This document shows, in pieces, positions 1 to 8,103 of a stretch of 64,000 nucleotides of DNA (its first letter is position 1; each line of letters starts with the position of its first letter). A program made the translations under genes and the position numbers. The stretch covers positions 124,001-188,000 of the forward strand of contig JAFSUU010000019.1 of NCBI GenBank assembly GCA_017445115.1, read 5' to 3'. The DNA is from Clostridia bacterium. GTDB taxonomy: Bacteria; Bacillota_A; Clostridia; Oscillospirales; CAG-272. The notes under the pieces are model-generated. The model did not search any database. It saw only the letters and a program-made list of their open reading frames with translations, and was not told the origin of the DNA.

Positions 1-275
1 TAGGTCGAGAATTTTACGTCAAGCTGAATGTTGAAATTATCTATAGCTTTAATAAGTCCGATACATCCCACTTGAAACAGATCGTCCAAGTTTTCCTGCC
101 TGCCCGTAAATCTTTGTATTATGCTTAATACCAATCTTAGATTTCCGTCTATGAGTTTCTGGCGCGCCGCTTTGTCGCCGTCTTTTGTCTTTATAAGAAG
201 CTCCTTTTTCTCAGCGTCGGACAGCACTTTGAGCGTCGAGGTGTTGACACCGCAGATTTCAACTTTATTGTAAAT
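1..275 (-). CDS. sigG: RNA polymerase sporulation sigma factor SigG, N-terminal part (cut by window edge)
   Basis: SigG directs late forespore transcription. The readable part, about 91 residues, begins YNKVEICGV and contains the region 2 stretch DGNLRLVLSIIQRF followed by DDLFQVGCIGLIKAIDNF. Both are hallmarks of SigG; SigF, present elsewhere in this window, lacks the N-terminal KVEICGV segment. The rest lies beyond base 1. The start is odd. The only codon well placed behind the strong GGAGG (bases 283-287) is ATT at 273-275, seven bases downstream, and it gives the family's usual short N-terminus. An in-frame TTG at 297-299 has no ribosome-binding site and would put GGAGG inside the gene. 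Upstream is spoIVB on the same strand. Identity is sure; the start is inferred, and a G-to-T sequencing error in an ATG cannot be excluded. Confidence 0.93.
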   Translation of the reverse strand, partial: MYNKVEICGVNTSTLKVLSDAEKKELLIKTKDGDKAARQKLIDGNLRLVLSIIQRFTGRQENLDDLFQVGCIGLIKAIDNFNIQLDVKFST

Positions 276-279
276 AAGA

Positions 280-330
280 TCACCTCCTCGCTGTAACAAG
301 TATTGCCGCGGGGAGGTTGATTTTATACAT
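280..330 (-). CDS. Possible 16-codon leader ORF overlapping the sigG ribosome-binding site
   Basis: An ATG at 328-330 opens a 16-codon frame whose TGA (280-282) lies at the 3' edge of the sigG Shine-Dalgarno sequence. A ribosome translating it would melt the hairpin just described and end next to the sigG start, so it could act as a coupling leader peptide. It has no clear ribosome-binding site of its own, and translation is unproven. Confidence 0.25.
   Translation of the reverse strand: MYKINLPAAILVTARR
282..317 (-). promoter_or_regulatory. Leader hairpin covering the sigG ribosome-binding site
   Basis: Read on the minus strand, the arm ACCTCCCCGC (317 to 308) can pair with GCGAGGAGGT (291 to 282). 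That gives nine of ten pairs with one C-A mismatch and a 16-base loop. The 3' arm contains the whole sigG Shine-Dalgarno sequence, so folding would block ribosome access. The pairing is seen in the sequence; the regulatory role is inferred. Confidence 0.6.
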
Positions 331-355
331 ATTCTGCTGTGTCAAAATTTGCAAT

Positions 356-1420
356 TCAGGTCAGTATATCAGGCATATTTCTCAGCATTTCGGATATTGA
401 TATTCCGTAACCCTTAGTCGGATCACTGATAAATACGTGAGTTACAGCGCCGACAAGCTTTCCGTTTTGAATGATCGGGCTGCCGCTCATTCCCTGAACT
501 ATCCCTCCGGTTTTTTCTATCAGATCTTTGTCGGTGATTTCGATAATGAAATTTTTATTCGTGTCGTCGTCTTCTTCAATATTGATCAGGTTGATGTCAT
601 AATAGCTTGCTTCATTGCCGTCGATCGTACACTTTATTTTTGCGCTCCCTGTTTCAACCTCAGAGAGCGGGGAAGTCTCTATAAGATCGTCTTTATCGAT
701 TCCTTCGGGAAGTGACGAAAAGATCCCGTATACGCCGCTGTCGGAGTTGGAAACAAGAATTCCGGCTTTTTTATTTTCCATACTTCCGATAAGTTCGCCC
801 GGTTCTCCTTCGCTTCCTTTTTCGACTCCGTTGATATCAGCAAAAGTCACTGTTCCTTTCAGGATCTTTTCTTTTTCGCCTGTAATAGAATTGCAGATAG
901 GGTGTCCCAAACCGGCAAAAGCGCCGTTTTCCGGTAAAATATACGTTACTGTCCCGATTCCGGATACACCGTCTTTTATCCACATTCCGGTCTTGTATCT
1001 TCCGTCTGATATGCAAAGGGAAGGAGAAAATGAAAAGCTTATTGATTTTCCGTCTCTTTTACATTCGACTGTAATTTCTTTTCCGTTCGATTCGTCGCAT
1101 GCTTCGACAATATCTGAAACGTCCGTAACACGTTTTGAGTTAACGTTGACTATCAGATCATTTTCTCTGATCCCGGCGTCGTAAGCGGGACTTTCCGGCC
1201 CGCGTTCTGTCTCGACTTCCGTAAAGCCGACTACTGTTAGTTCATTGGAATATAGCTTAACTCCGAATGGCATACCTCCGAGATATACTGTTGATATGTC
1301 CGTATCGGGCTTAACAGTATATTCTTTAGTATCATTATCTGCCGCTCTGACTTTGATATTGAACGAAAACATCATTGTTATTATCAGAGATGCTGTCGCT
1401 GCTTTTGATAGTATTTTCAT
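356..1420 (-). CDS. spoIVB: SpoIVB serine peptidase (S55), forespore-to-mother-cell signalling protease
   Basis: SpoIVB is made in the forespore and secreted into the intermembrane space, where it cleaves SpoIVFA to trigger pro-SigK processing. The 354-residue product has an N-terminal membrane or signal segment (about 5-25), a PDZ domain (about 55-125, with the SPAYDAGIRENDLI loop) and the S55 protease domain. The conserved GHP lies near 172-174 and the serine motif GMSGSPI near 310-316. The start at 1420 is chosen because AGGAGG lies six bases before that ATG; an ATG 18 bases further upstream has no ribosome-binding site. In Bacillus and many clostridia spoIVB lies between recN and spo0A. 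Here it is followed by sigG, so two forespore genes sit together. Confidence 0.96.
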   Translation of the reverse strand: MKILSKAATASLIITMMFSFNIKVRAADNDTKEYTVKPDTDISTVYLGGMPFGVKLYSNELTVVGFTEVETERGPESPAYDAGIRENDLIVNVNSKRVTDVSDIVEACDESNGKEITVECKRDGKSISFSFSPSLCISDGRYKTGMWIKDGVSGIGTVTYILPENGAFAGLGHPICNSITGEKEKILKGTVTFADINGVEKGSEGEPGELIGSMENKKAGILVSNSDSGVYGIFSSLPEGIDKDDLIETSPLSEVETGSAKIKCTIDGNEASYYDINLINIEEDDDTNKNFIIEITDKDLIEKTGGIVQGMSGSPIIQNGKLVGAVTHVFISDPTKGYGISISEMLRNMPDILT

Positions 1421-1536
1421 ATTGAGCCTCCTGTTCATCTGAGTATAATTTGCTCACGTCCCGGTCAACTATGATTTGTAAAATAAGCGGGCAGTTGAAT
1501 ATTTTTCCGTAAACGCAATTAACTTGTATTTTAATA

Positions 1537-1565
1537 TTGAAAAACTTATATATTTATGTTATAAT
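1537..1565 (+). promoter_or_regulatory. Vegetative (SigA-type) promoter for cdaA
   Basis: TTGAAA (1537-1542), a 17-base spacer and TATAAT (1560-1565). Transcription should start near 1572, giving a leader of about 36 bases before cdaA. Confidence 0.8.
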
Positions 1566-1607
1566 ATATTATCTATAACTATACGCTTCAGCTGAAAGGA
1601 GACAGTT

Positions 1608-2477
1608 ATGCTTCGCGATCTGTTCGATAACTTTCTGAATAATGTCGGCGAGACGTTCAAGCAGATATCTTTCGTCGACGTTATCGATATCCTTTGCGTT
1701 ACCGTTATCCTGTATTTCCTGTATAAATTTGTCAAGGACAGAAGAGCCGGTAAACTTGCGCTCGGAGTTTTGCTGATCATAGTCTTTCTGTTTGTTTCCG
1801 AACTCATAGAGCTCCACGCTATGCAATTTTTATTCAGCAATATATTCCAGGTCGGTGTATTATCTCTTGTCATTGTATTTCAGCCTGAGCTCAGAAGCTT
1901 TCTTGAAAAGGTAGGCGGAGGTTCGCTCAAGGGCATAAAGAGTATCGCCGAGGGACGCGATTCCGATCATCAGATCAAGATCATCAATGAGGTCTGTCTT
2001 GCCGCCGCGGATATGTCCGAATCTAAAACCGGTGCGCTTATAGCTTTTGAAAGATCGACTAAGATCGGCGAGTATGCTTCGACGGGAACGATAGTAAACG
2101 CCGATATAAACAGTCTTGTAATAAAGAACATCTTTTTCAATAAAGCTCCTTTACACGACGGAGCGGTCCTGATAAGAAAAGACAGAATATATGCCGCAGG
2201 CTGTGTTCTGCCGCTCACAGAGCAGGCGGGACTCAACAGAAATCTCGGTACCCGCCACCGCGCCGCGGTCGGTCTTTCCGAGAACAGCGATGCGATAGTT
2301 CTTGTCGTTTCGGAAGAGACGGGCAACATTTCACTCGCGGTGAAGGGAAATCTTATCACAAACCTTACCCCGGTAACTCTTAAAGAGAAACTTCGCGAGT
2401 ATCTGACTCCGAACAGCCTTACCGAAACTCTTAAGACGAGATCCAAAAAGAATAAGCCTGAAAAAGAGAGATCATGA
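1608..2477 (+). CDS. cdaA: Diadenylate cyclase CdaA (DacA), membrane c-di-AMP synthase
   Basis: CdaA condenses two ATP into cyclic di-AMP, the second messenger for potassium, osmotic and cell-wall homeostasis. The 289-residue product has three hydrophobic helices in the first 95 residues and then a DAC domain with the catalytic LHDGA (DGA at 184-186) and TRHR (215-218) motifs. The start has AAAGGAG upstream, and the gene follows a strong promoter. It is first in an operon with ybbR/cdaR, its usual membrane regulator. The glmM gene that normally follows is absent. The C-terminus is highly charged. Confidence 0.97.
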   Translation: MLRDLFDNFLNNVGETFKQISFVDVIDILCVTVILYFLYKFVKDRRAGKLALGVLLIIVFLFVSELIELHAMQFLFSNIFQVGVLSLVIVFQPELRSFLEKVGGGSLKGIKSIAEGRDSDHQIKIINEVCLAAADMSESKTGALIAFERSTKIGEYASTGTIVNADINSLVIKNIFFNKAPLHDGAVLIRKDRIYAAGCVLPLTEQAGLNRNLGTRHRAAVGLSENSDAIVLVVSEETGNISLAVKGNLITNLTPVTLKEKLREYLTPNSLTETLKTRSKKNKPEKERS

Positions 2478-2515
2478 ACGATCGAAAAAACTTGAAAGGG
2501 CGGGACTTGATATGA
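2474..2515 (+). CDS. Possible 13-codon coupling ORF between cdaA and ybbR
   Basis: An ATG at 2474 overlaps the cdaA stop (ATGA). The frame runs 13 codons and its TGA overlaps the ybbR start ATG at 2512 (again ATGA). It would carry ribosomes from cdaA to ybbR across a 34-base gap whose own ribosome-binding site is weak. This is seen in sequence only; it may be chance. Confidence 0.2.
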   Translation: MNDRKNLKGRDLI

Positions 2516-3804
2516 ACGAAAACGATAAAATAAAAAACGCAGCCGCCGACGTTTCTTCTGAAAACAATAACTCCGGCGAGCGTAAGATCAAGAGAAAACT
2601 TAACATAGTGCCGAAGATCGTCTGCCTCTTTTTCGCAGTGCTTATATGGTACTATGTCATGCAGGTTGACAACCCTGATTACAAACAGACGTTCACAGGC
2701 GTAAAAGTCAGCCTTGTGAACACCGACGAACTGACCAATAAAGGTCTCAGCATTTTTACGGGTACAAACTATACTGCAGAGATCACTGTCAGCGGAAAGA
2801 AAAGCGTGATAAACAACTACAGCTCCGATGACATCGTGATCAAAGCGGACGTAATGAAGAACTACAGTTCTCCCGGTATGCAGACGGTCGATCTTGACGT
2901 CACTCTTCCGAGCGGTTTGACTCTTGTCAGCCAGGACAATACCATAAGTGTGTTCGTAGATGAGAAAACGTCGCTTAAACTTCCCGTTACGGTCGATCAG
3001 AGAACAAATGCAACGTTGAGCGAAGACTATGATTCCGGAACACTTACGCCGGAATTTTCCGAAATTACCGTGAAAGGCCCGAAAACCATCGTAGCTAATA
3101 TCGATCACGCAACGGTAAAGGCTGATTTTTCGGGATTCGGCGTGCTTGAAAGCACGATCTCTACCGAGGGAACGGTTTCTCTGTATAACAAATCCGGAGA
3201 AAAAGTAACGAGCCCGTATATCTCGACTGATTATACGACGATGAGAGTAACGTACCCGATCTATCTGACTAAAACGGTACCGTTGACTGTTTCATATAAA
3301 TACGGATTTTACAACGACAGTAACGTTAACGTTGAAATTACTCCGTCGGAAGTTGAAGTCAAAGGTGAAGCGGCTTATGTCAAAAAGCTTGAATCCATTG
3401 AGATCGGTGTGATCGATGAAAAACAAATCGAAAAGGATAAAACTCTGACCTATAATCTGCCTGAATTTGAAGAGTTTTTGTACGTTGACGACGCCAACAA
3501 CGCTTCGGTCAGGATCACGAATGTCGGAACGATCACAAAAACCTACAGAGCGACCGATCTCCGTGTGAATTCCGGCTCAAAGAAGTGTGAAATATTAAAC
3601 GATTATATTGACGTTACGCTTCGCGGTACCGCCGTTCAGCTTGCCGGTATAACTTCCGAGGACGTTTCACTTTCGGTTGACCTTACAAATTATGACGACT
3701 CGTTAAGCGGAGAATTTGATTTCGACGCTACCGTTGCAATAAACGGTTCATCAAAGAATATATGGGAGATCGGAACATATAAGCTGACAGTTTCCGTTGA
3801 ATAA
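2512..3804 (+). CDS. cdaR: YbbR-repeat protein CdaR, regulator of CdaA
   Basis: The 430-residue product has a charged cytoplasmic N-terminus, one membrane helix near 34-50 (IVCLFFAVLIWYYVM) and then an extracytoplasmic region of tandem YbbR beta-repeats. Each repeat carries a motif such as LPVTVDQR, EITVKGPKTIV or VEVKGEAAYVKKLESI. CdaR binds CdaA at the membrane and modulates c-di-AMP synthesis. The gene follows cdaA by 34 bases, as in most Firmicutes. The ribosome-binding site is weak (GGGCGGGA), which fits coupling from upstream. Confidence 0.93.
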   Translation: MNENDKIKNAAADVSSENNNSGERKIKRKLNIVPKIVCLFFAVLIWYYVMQVDNPDYKQTFTGVKVSLVNTDELTNKGLSIFTGTNYTAEITVSGKKSVINNYSSDDIVIKADVMKNYSSPGMQTVDLDVTLPSGLTLVSQDNTISVFVDEKTSLKLPVTVDQRTNATLSEDYDSGTLTPEFSEITVKGPKTIVANIDHATVKADFSGFGVLESTISTEGTVSLYNKSGEKVTSPYISTDYTTMRVTYPIYLTKTVPLTVSYKYGFYNDSNVNVEITPSEVEVKGEAAYVKKLESIEIGVIDEKQIEKDKTLTYNLPEFEEFLYVDDANNASVRITNVGTITKTYRATDLRVNSGSKKCEILNDYIDVTLRGTAVQLAGITSEDVSLSVDLTNYDDSLSGEFDFDATVAINGSSKNIWEIGTYKLTVSVE

Positions 3805-3805
3805 A

Positions 3806-5404
3806 ATGTCAGACAAATTAAGCATTATTGTTGAGAATATCAAATTGCCGTCCGACTCAACCGATGAAGATGCAATAGATCGGGGAATAAGCCGGTTAAA
3901 CGCTTCCGGTCTTTTCGGTAAAGTCATAGACGCCGGTTTATATAAGCGCTCGGTGGACGCAAGGCATAAAAATGATATAAAATTTGTTTGTTCTGTCCTT
4001 GCGGTAGTTGAGACCAATCGCCGCCCGTCTGATGACAAGCTTGCGAAATTCGGCTTTAAGGTCAAGAGCGACGACGGCGTTTCGTTCACACCCGGTACCG
4101 ATACTTTAAGCGCGCGTCCTGTCATTGTCGGCTTCGGACCCGCGGGAATGTTTGCTTCTTTGTATCTTGCAAAACACGGTTACAGCCCTCTTGTAATTGA
4201 GAGAGGAGACGACGTTGAACGCAGAGCCGCGGCTGTTGAAAGATTCAAACAGAGCGGTATTCTCGACACCGATTCAAACGTCCAGTTCGGAGCCGGAGGC
4301 GCAGGAACTTTTTCAGACGGAAAGCTGATGACAAGGATCGGTGATCCGCTCGTTCACAGTGTTCTATCTCATCTCGTCGAAATGGGCGCCCCCGATACGG
4401 TCCTTAAAACTGCGAGACCTCACATCGGTACTGACGTTTTGAGGAGAGTTGTTGCTAATTTTCATAAAGAGATCGAATCTCTCGGAGGAGAGATCCGCTA
4501 CCGTTCCGCTTTGACGTCTATCGGTGACGGTTATATCGAAGTGAACGGCGAAAAGCTGCCGTGCGGAGCCCTGATCCTTGCAATTGGACACAGCGCGCGC
4601 GACACGTACAGATATCTGTATGATTCAGGGTATTCTATGACTGTCAAACCGTTTTCGGTCGGCGTCAGAATAGAACATTTGACAGCGGATATTGACCGCG
4701 CCATGTACGGCGACGAATCGCTGTGCGAAAAGCTCGGACATGCCGAGTATAATCTTTCCATGAGGCGCGGTGAGCGCGGAGTTTATACTTTTTGCATGTG
4801 CCCTGGCGGGGAAGTGGTTTCAGCTGCTTCCGAGGAAGGCGGAGTCGTTACAAACGGGATGAGCAACCACGCAAGAGACGGAATGAATTCAAACTCCGCT
4901 GTTGCGGTCTCGGTTCTTCCGTCGGACGTGGGCGGCGATCCAATGAGCGCCGTTTCATTTCAGCGGTCACTTGAAAGGCGCGCGTTCGAGGCGGCGGGTT
5001 CCGATTATTTTGCGCCCTGTCAGACTGTTAAGGGTTTCTTAGAAGGAAGAGCCGACGCGCCTTTCGGAGATATTATACCCACGTACAGAGGCGGCAAGGT
5101 CAGAGCGGCAGATTTAAATTCTGTTTTGCCTCCGTTTGTTACCTCTATGCTCAAGGAAGGAATTGTAGATTTCGGTAAAAAAATCAGAGGCTTTGACTCC
5201 GCTTTCGCTCCGCTGACCGGGGTGGAATCGCGCACGTCGTCTCCCGTCAGGATTTTGAGAGGTGACGATTATTCTGCGCTCGGATATAAAAACGTTTATC
5301 CGTGCGGTGAAGGTGCCGGATATGCGGGCGGTATCGTCAGTGCGGCAGTCGACGGTATACGCGTCGCGGGCGCTGTGATATCAAGATTCAAACCGTTAGA
5401 ATAG
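3806..5404 (+). CDS. NAD(P)/FAD-dependent oxidoreductase (uncharacterised FAD-dependent dehydrogenase family)
   Basis: The product is about 532 residues. An N-terminal region of roughly 90 residues precedes a Rossmann FAD-binding motif (VIVGFGPAGMFASLYLA). Next come the family motif VQFGAGGAGTFSDGKL and a C-terminal FAD-contacting segment (YPCGEGAGYAGGIVSAAVDGI). This matches the family annotated as FAD-dependent dehydrogenases, widespread in clostridia and without a firm substrate. The ATG two bases after the cdaR stop is preferred. A TTG nine bases earlier overlaps cdaR. The family call is sure; the reaction is unknown. Confidence 0.85.
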   Translation: MSDKLSIIVENIKLPSDSTDEDAIDRGISRLNASGLFGKVIDAGLYKRSVDARHKNDIKFVCSVLAVVETNRRPSDDKLAKFGFKVKSDDGVSFTPGTDTLSARPVIVGFGPAGMFASLYLAKHGYSPLVIERGDDVERRAAAVERFKQSGILDTDSNVQFGAGGAGTFSDGKLMTRIGDPLVHSVLSHLVEMGAPDTVLKTARPHIGTDVLRRVVANFHKEIESLGGEIRYRSALTSIGDGYIEVNGEKLPCGALILAIGHSARDTYRYLYDSGYSMTVKPFSVGVRIEHLTADIDRAMYGDESLCEKLGHAEYNLSMRRGERGVYTFCMCPGGEVVSAASEEGGVVTNGMSNHARDGMNSNSAVAVSVLPSDVGGDPMSAVSFQRSLERRAFEAAGSDYFAPCQTVKGFLEGRADAPFGDIIPTYRGGKVRAADLNSVLPPFVTSMLKEGIVDFGKKIRGFDSAFAPLTGVESRTSSPVRILRGDDYSALGYKNVYPCGEGAGYAGGIVSAAVDGIRVAGAVISRFKPLE

Positions 5405-5412
5405 GTAATATT

Positions 5413-5862
5413 ATGAGACAGAAAGCTACCGTTATAAATACGGACGGAAAATTTGCCGCCGTCAAAGTCGACCGTGTTTCCATGTGTGACGGTTGTCACA
5501 AACCGGGATGCGGCGACAGCTGTGCTCTTTATAAGATCTTCGGAGCAAAGTCCGAGTTTGAAGCTCGCGCTTTGAATACTGCTGACGCCTCCGTGGGAGA
5601 TCTCGTTTATGTTGAGCTCAGCGACGTTACGGTAAATTTGAATGCTTTCTTTGTGTTTTTACTTCCCGTCATTATTGCGGCAGTTGTTTATTTTGCGCTT
5701 TTCTTCATTGAAACGGAAGCGCCGAGGATCCTCGGTGCAGTTGCGTCTTTTGTATTGTATTATATCGTTTTGGCTGTTTTGGAAAGGCGGAAAAAGAATA
5801 AACCGGTCAAACTTGTCATTACAAGTTTAGTCTCGGAGAACGGCAAAGACCGGACTGAATAA
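5413..5862 (+). CDS. RseC/MucC-like membrane protein (SoxR-reducing system family)
   Basis: The 149-residue product begins with a short soluble domain holding five cysteines (CDGCHKPGCGDSC at about 25-37) and then two adjacent membrane helices (about 76-95 and 101-119), ending in a basic tail. This layout matches the RseC/MucC family. In proteobacteria RseC works with the Rnf complex to keep SoxR reduced, and several clostridia have a lone homologue. No rnf genes are visible nearby. The cysteines suggest a metal or Fe-S site; the electron partner is unknown. The ATG follows AGGT. Confidence 0.8.
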   Translation: MRQKATVINTDGKFAAVKVDRVSMCDGCHKPGCGDSCALYKIFGAKSEFEARALNTADASVGDLVYVELSDVTVNLNAFFVFLLPVIIAAVVYFALFFIETEAPRILGAVASFVLYYIVLAVLERRKKNKPVKLVITSLVSENGKDRTE

Positions 5863-5894
5863 GATTATTTTATAATTAATATACAGGTCAAACA

Positions 5895-8093
5895 ATGCTG
5901 AATTATTTTAAAAAGAGCTGGTCTTCTTCAGCATCATCCCCGGACATGTATAAGGACGAAAGAGTAAAGAATATTTCCGAGGAGCTCGGACTCTCGGAGA
6001 TATCTTCTCAGCTCCTTATAAACCGGGGCTATGATACTGTTGAATCGGCAAAAGAGTTTTTGACAAAAAGCAACGAACTTTTACACGACCCGTTCCTGCT
6101 GAAAGACGTTGAAAAGGGTGCCGGTATTATTCTTGATGCCGTAGCATCTCACAAAAAGATCGTCATATACGGCGACTACGACGTCGACGGAGTGACCTCT
6201 GTCAGTATCCTCTATATGTACTTAAAGAAACTGGGTGCGGACATTTCGTATTACATACCCACAAGAGTCGGCGAAGGATACGGTATGTCAATATCGGCTA
6301 TTGACAAAATAGCATCCGGAGGAGCTGATCTGATCATCACCGTTGACACCGGTATCACTGCGGTCGAAGAAGCCGAGTACGTTAAATCTCTCGGCATTTC
6401 TCTCGTGATAACGGACCACCATGAGTGTCACGTGGATCTTCCTAGTGCGGACGCCGTTATCAATCCCAGACGCCCCGACTGTACGTATCCTTTCAAAGAG
6501 CTTGCTGGTGTCGGCGTTGCGTTCAAGCTGCTTTGCGCAATGGAAAAGATGCGGAATCCCGATGATTCTCTTGCCGAATGTGTGGGGCGTATTTCAAAAG
6601 AGTATGTCGACCTCGTAGCGATCGGCACGGTCGCGGACGTTATGCCGGTCAAAGACGAAAACAGACTTCTTGTCAGTTACGGATTAAAGCTGATGGAAGA
6701 GAATCCGAGGATCGCTATCAGTGAACTTCTTGCGGCGGTCAACGGTGATTCCGGCAAGTTCAGACAAAAAAAGAAGATAACGTCCGGTATTATAGGATTT
6801 ACGATAGCCCCGAGGATCAATGCCGCCGGGAGGATAAAAGATGCGTCTCTCGCAGTTGAACTTTTCCTTGCCGAAACGGCGGAGGATGCTGCTGAGTATG
6901 CAAACCGTCTTTGCGAGATAAACCGCGAGCGTCAGACCGAAGAGAATAAGATAATCGAATCAGCCAAAGAAAAGATAGAGCGCGAGCATAATTTCAACGA
7001 AGATCCGGTCATTGTCCTTGACGATACGTCGTGGCATCACGGCGTCATAGGTATCGTCGCTTCAAGAATTACCGAGAAGTATAAATGCCCGTCTATTCTT
7101 GTTTCATTTGACGGTGATGACAATGACGGTTCTGCAACGGACGTCGGCAAAGGATCCGGACGAAGTGTCAAAGGGCTTAATCTTGTTGAAGCGCTGACGT
7201 ATTGTTCAGATCTTCTCGTTAAGTACGGAGGTCATGAGCTTGCGGCCGGACTTACAGTAACAAAAGAGAATCTTCCCGAATTCAAGCGCAGGATCAATGA
7301 ATATGCACGCGAAAGGCTCGGCACCGAACAGCAGATCATTTCTCAGAACGCAGACATAGAACTTCAGCCTTCCGATCTGTCGATGAAGACTGCGAAGGAG
7401 TTGTATTATTTTGAGCCGTTCGGCGTTTCAAACCCGGTCCCCGTATTTCTTATGAAGGGGCTTACCGTTGTTTCCGCGGTAAACGTCGGCGGAGGAAAAC
7501 ACGCGAGATACATGCTTGAAAAAGACAACTATGTTTTCCAGGCTATGTTCTTCAGAAGAAGCGTTACGGATCTCGATATCTTTGAGGGGGATTCTGTCGA
7601 CATTCTCTTCAACCTTGATATCAACAGCTTTCAGGGTAAAGAGAGCCTTCAGCTGATACTGAAAGACATTACGCTGTCAGAAAGCTGTCTTGCGTTTGAA
7701 ATATCCGAAAGAGAAACGTCAAACGCTATACTGAACGGGACTTTTGATTTTTCAAACGCTGCTCCGGGAAGTACGGTTGATACGCTTCCGTCCAGAGATG
7801 ATTTTAAGACGGTTTATAACACGCTCCGCCGTGAGCTTCGTATGGAGAATGACGTATTCAGCATAAGAGCGCTCTTAAAGCTTCTTGCTGATAACGGACA
7901 TTCGTTCAGATATGTAAAGCTCAAACTGATCATAAAGGTATTTCAGGAGCTCAATTTGCTCTCCGTTGATGAGCTGGATCCTGACCGTGAGATATATATG
8001 TTCAAATATGTGTATCTGAAATCAAAGACAGATCTCGATAAATCAAATCTGTATAAAAAAATCAAATCGTATTTTTCACAAAAGTTAAACTGA
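5895..8093 (+). CDS. recJ: Single-stranded-DNA-specific 5'-3' exonuclease RecJ
   Basis: RecJ degrades single-stranded DNA 5' to 3' in recombination and repair. The 732-residue product has the DHH domain with DYDVDGVTSV near 94-103, TVDTGI near 154 and DHHE near 174. A DHHA1 domain follows (GGHELAAGLT near 448), then an OB fold. A C-terminal extension of about 150 residues resembles that of Bacillus RecJ and is absent from the shorter E. coli enzyme. It is followed by relA after 10 bases, a common clostridial pairing. Confidence 0.96.
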   Translation: MLNYFKKSWSSSASSPDMYKDERVKNISEELGLSEISSQLLINRGYDTVESAKEFLTKSNELLHDPFLLKDVEKGAGIILDAVASHKKIVIYGDYDVDGVTSVSILYMYLKKLGADISYYIPTRVGEGYGMSISAIDKIASGGADLIITVDTGITAVEEAEYVKSLGISLVITDHHECHVDLPSADAVINPRRPDCTYPFKELAGVGVAFKLLCAMEKMRNPDDSLAECVGRISKEYVDLVAIGTVADVMPVKDENRLLVSYGLKLMEENPRIAISELLAAVNGDSGKFRQKKKITSGIIGFTIAPRINAAGRIKDASLAVELFLAETAEDAAEYANRLCEINRERQTEENKIIESAKEKIEREHNFNEDPVIVLDDTSWHHGVIGIVASRITEKYKCPSILVSFDGDDNDGSATDVGKGSGRSVKGLNLVEALTYCSDLLVKYGGHELAAGLTVTKENLPEFKRRINEYARERLGTEQQIISQNADIELQPSDLSMKTAKELYYFEPFGVSNPVPVFLMKGLTVVSAVNVGGGKHARYMLEKDNYVFQAMFFRRSVTDLDIFEGDSVDILFNLDINSFQGKESLQLILKDITLSESCLAFEISERETSNAILNGTFDFSNAAPGSTVDTLPSRDDFKTVYNTLRRELRMENDVFSIRALLKLLADNGHSFRYVKLKLIIKVFQELNLLSVDELDPDREIYMFKYVYLKSKTDLDKSNLYKKIKSYFSQKLN

Positions 8094-8103
8094 AGGTGTT
8101 TCT

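Noticed and set aside
1444..1470. TTGACC and TATACT on the minus strand upstream of spoIVB as a vegetative promoter
   Set aside because: The spacer is only 15 bases, and a forespore sigma promoter would be expected. No convincing SigF or SigG element could be fixed by eye.
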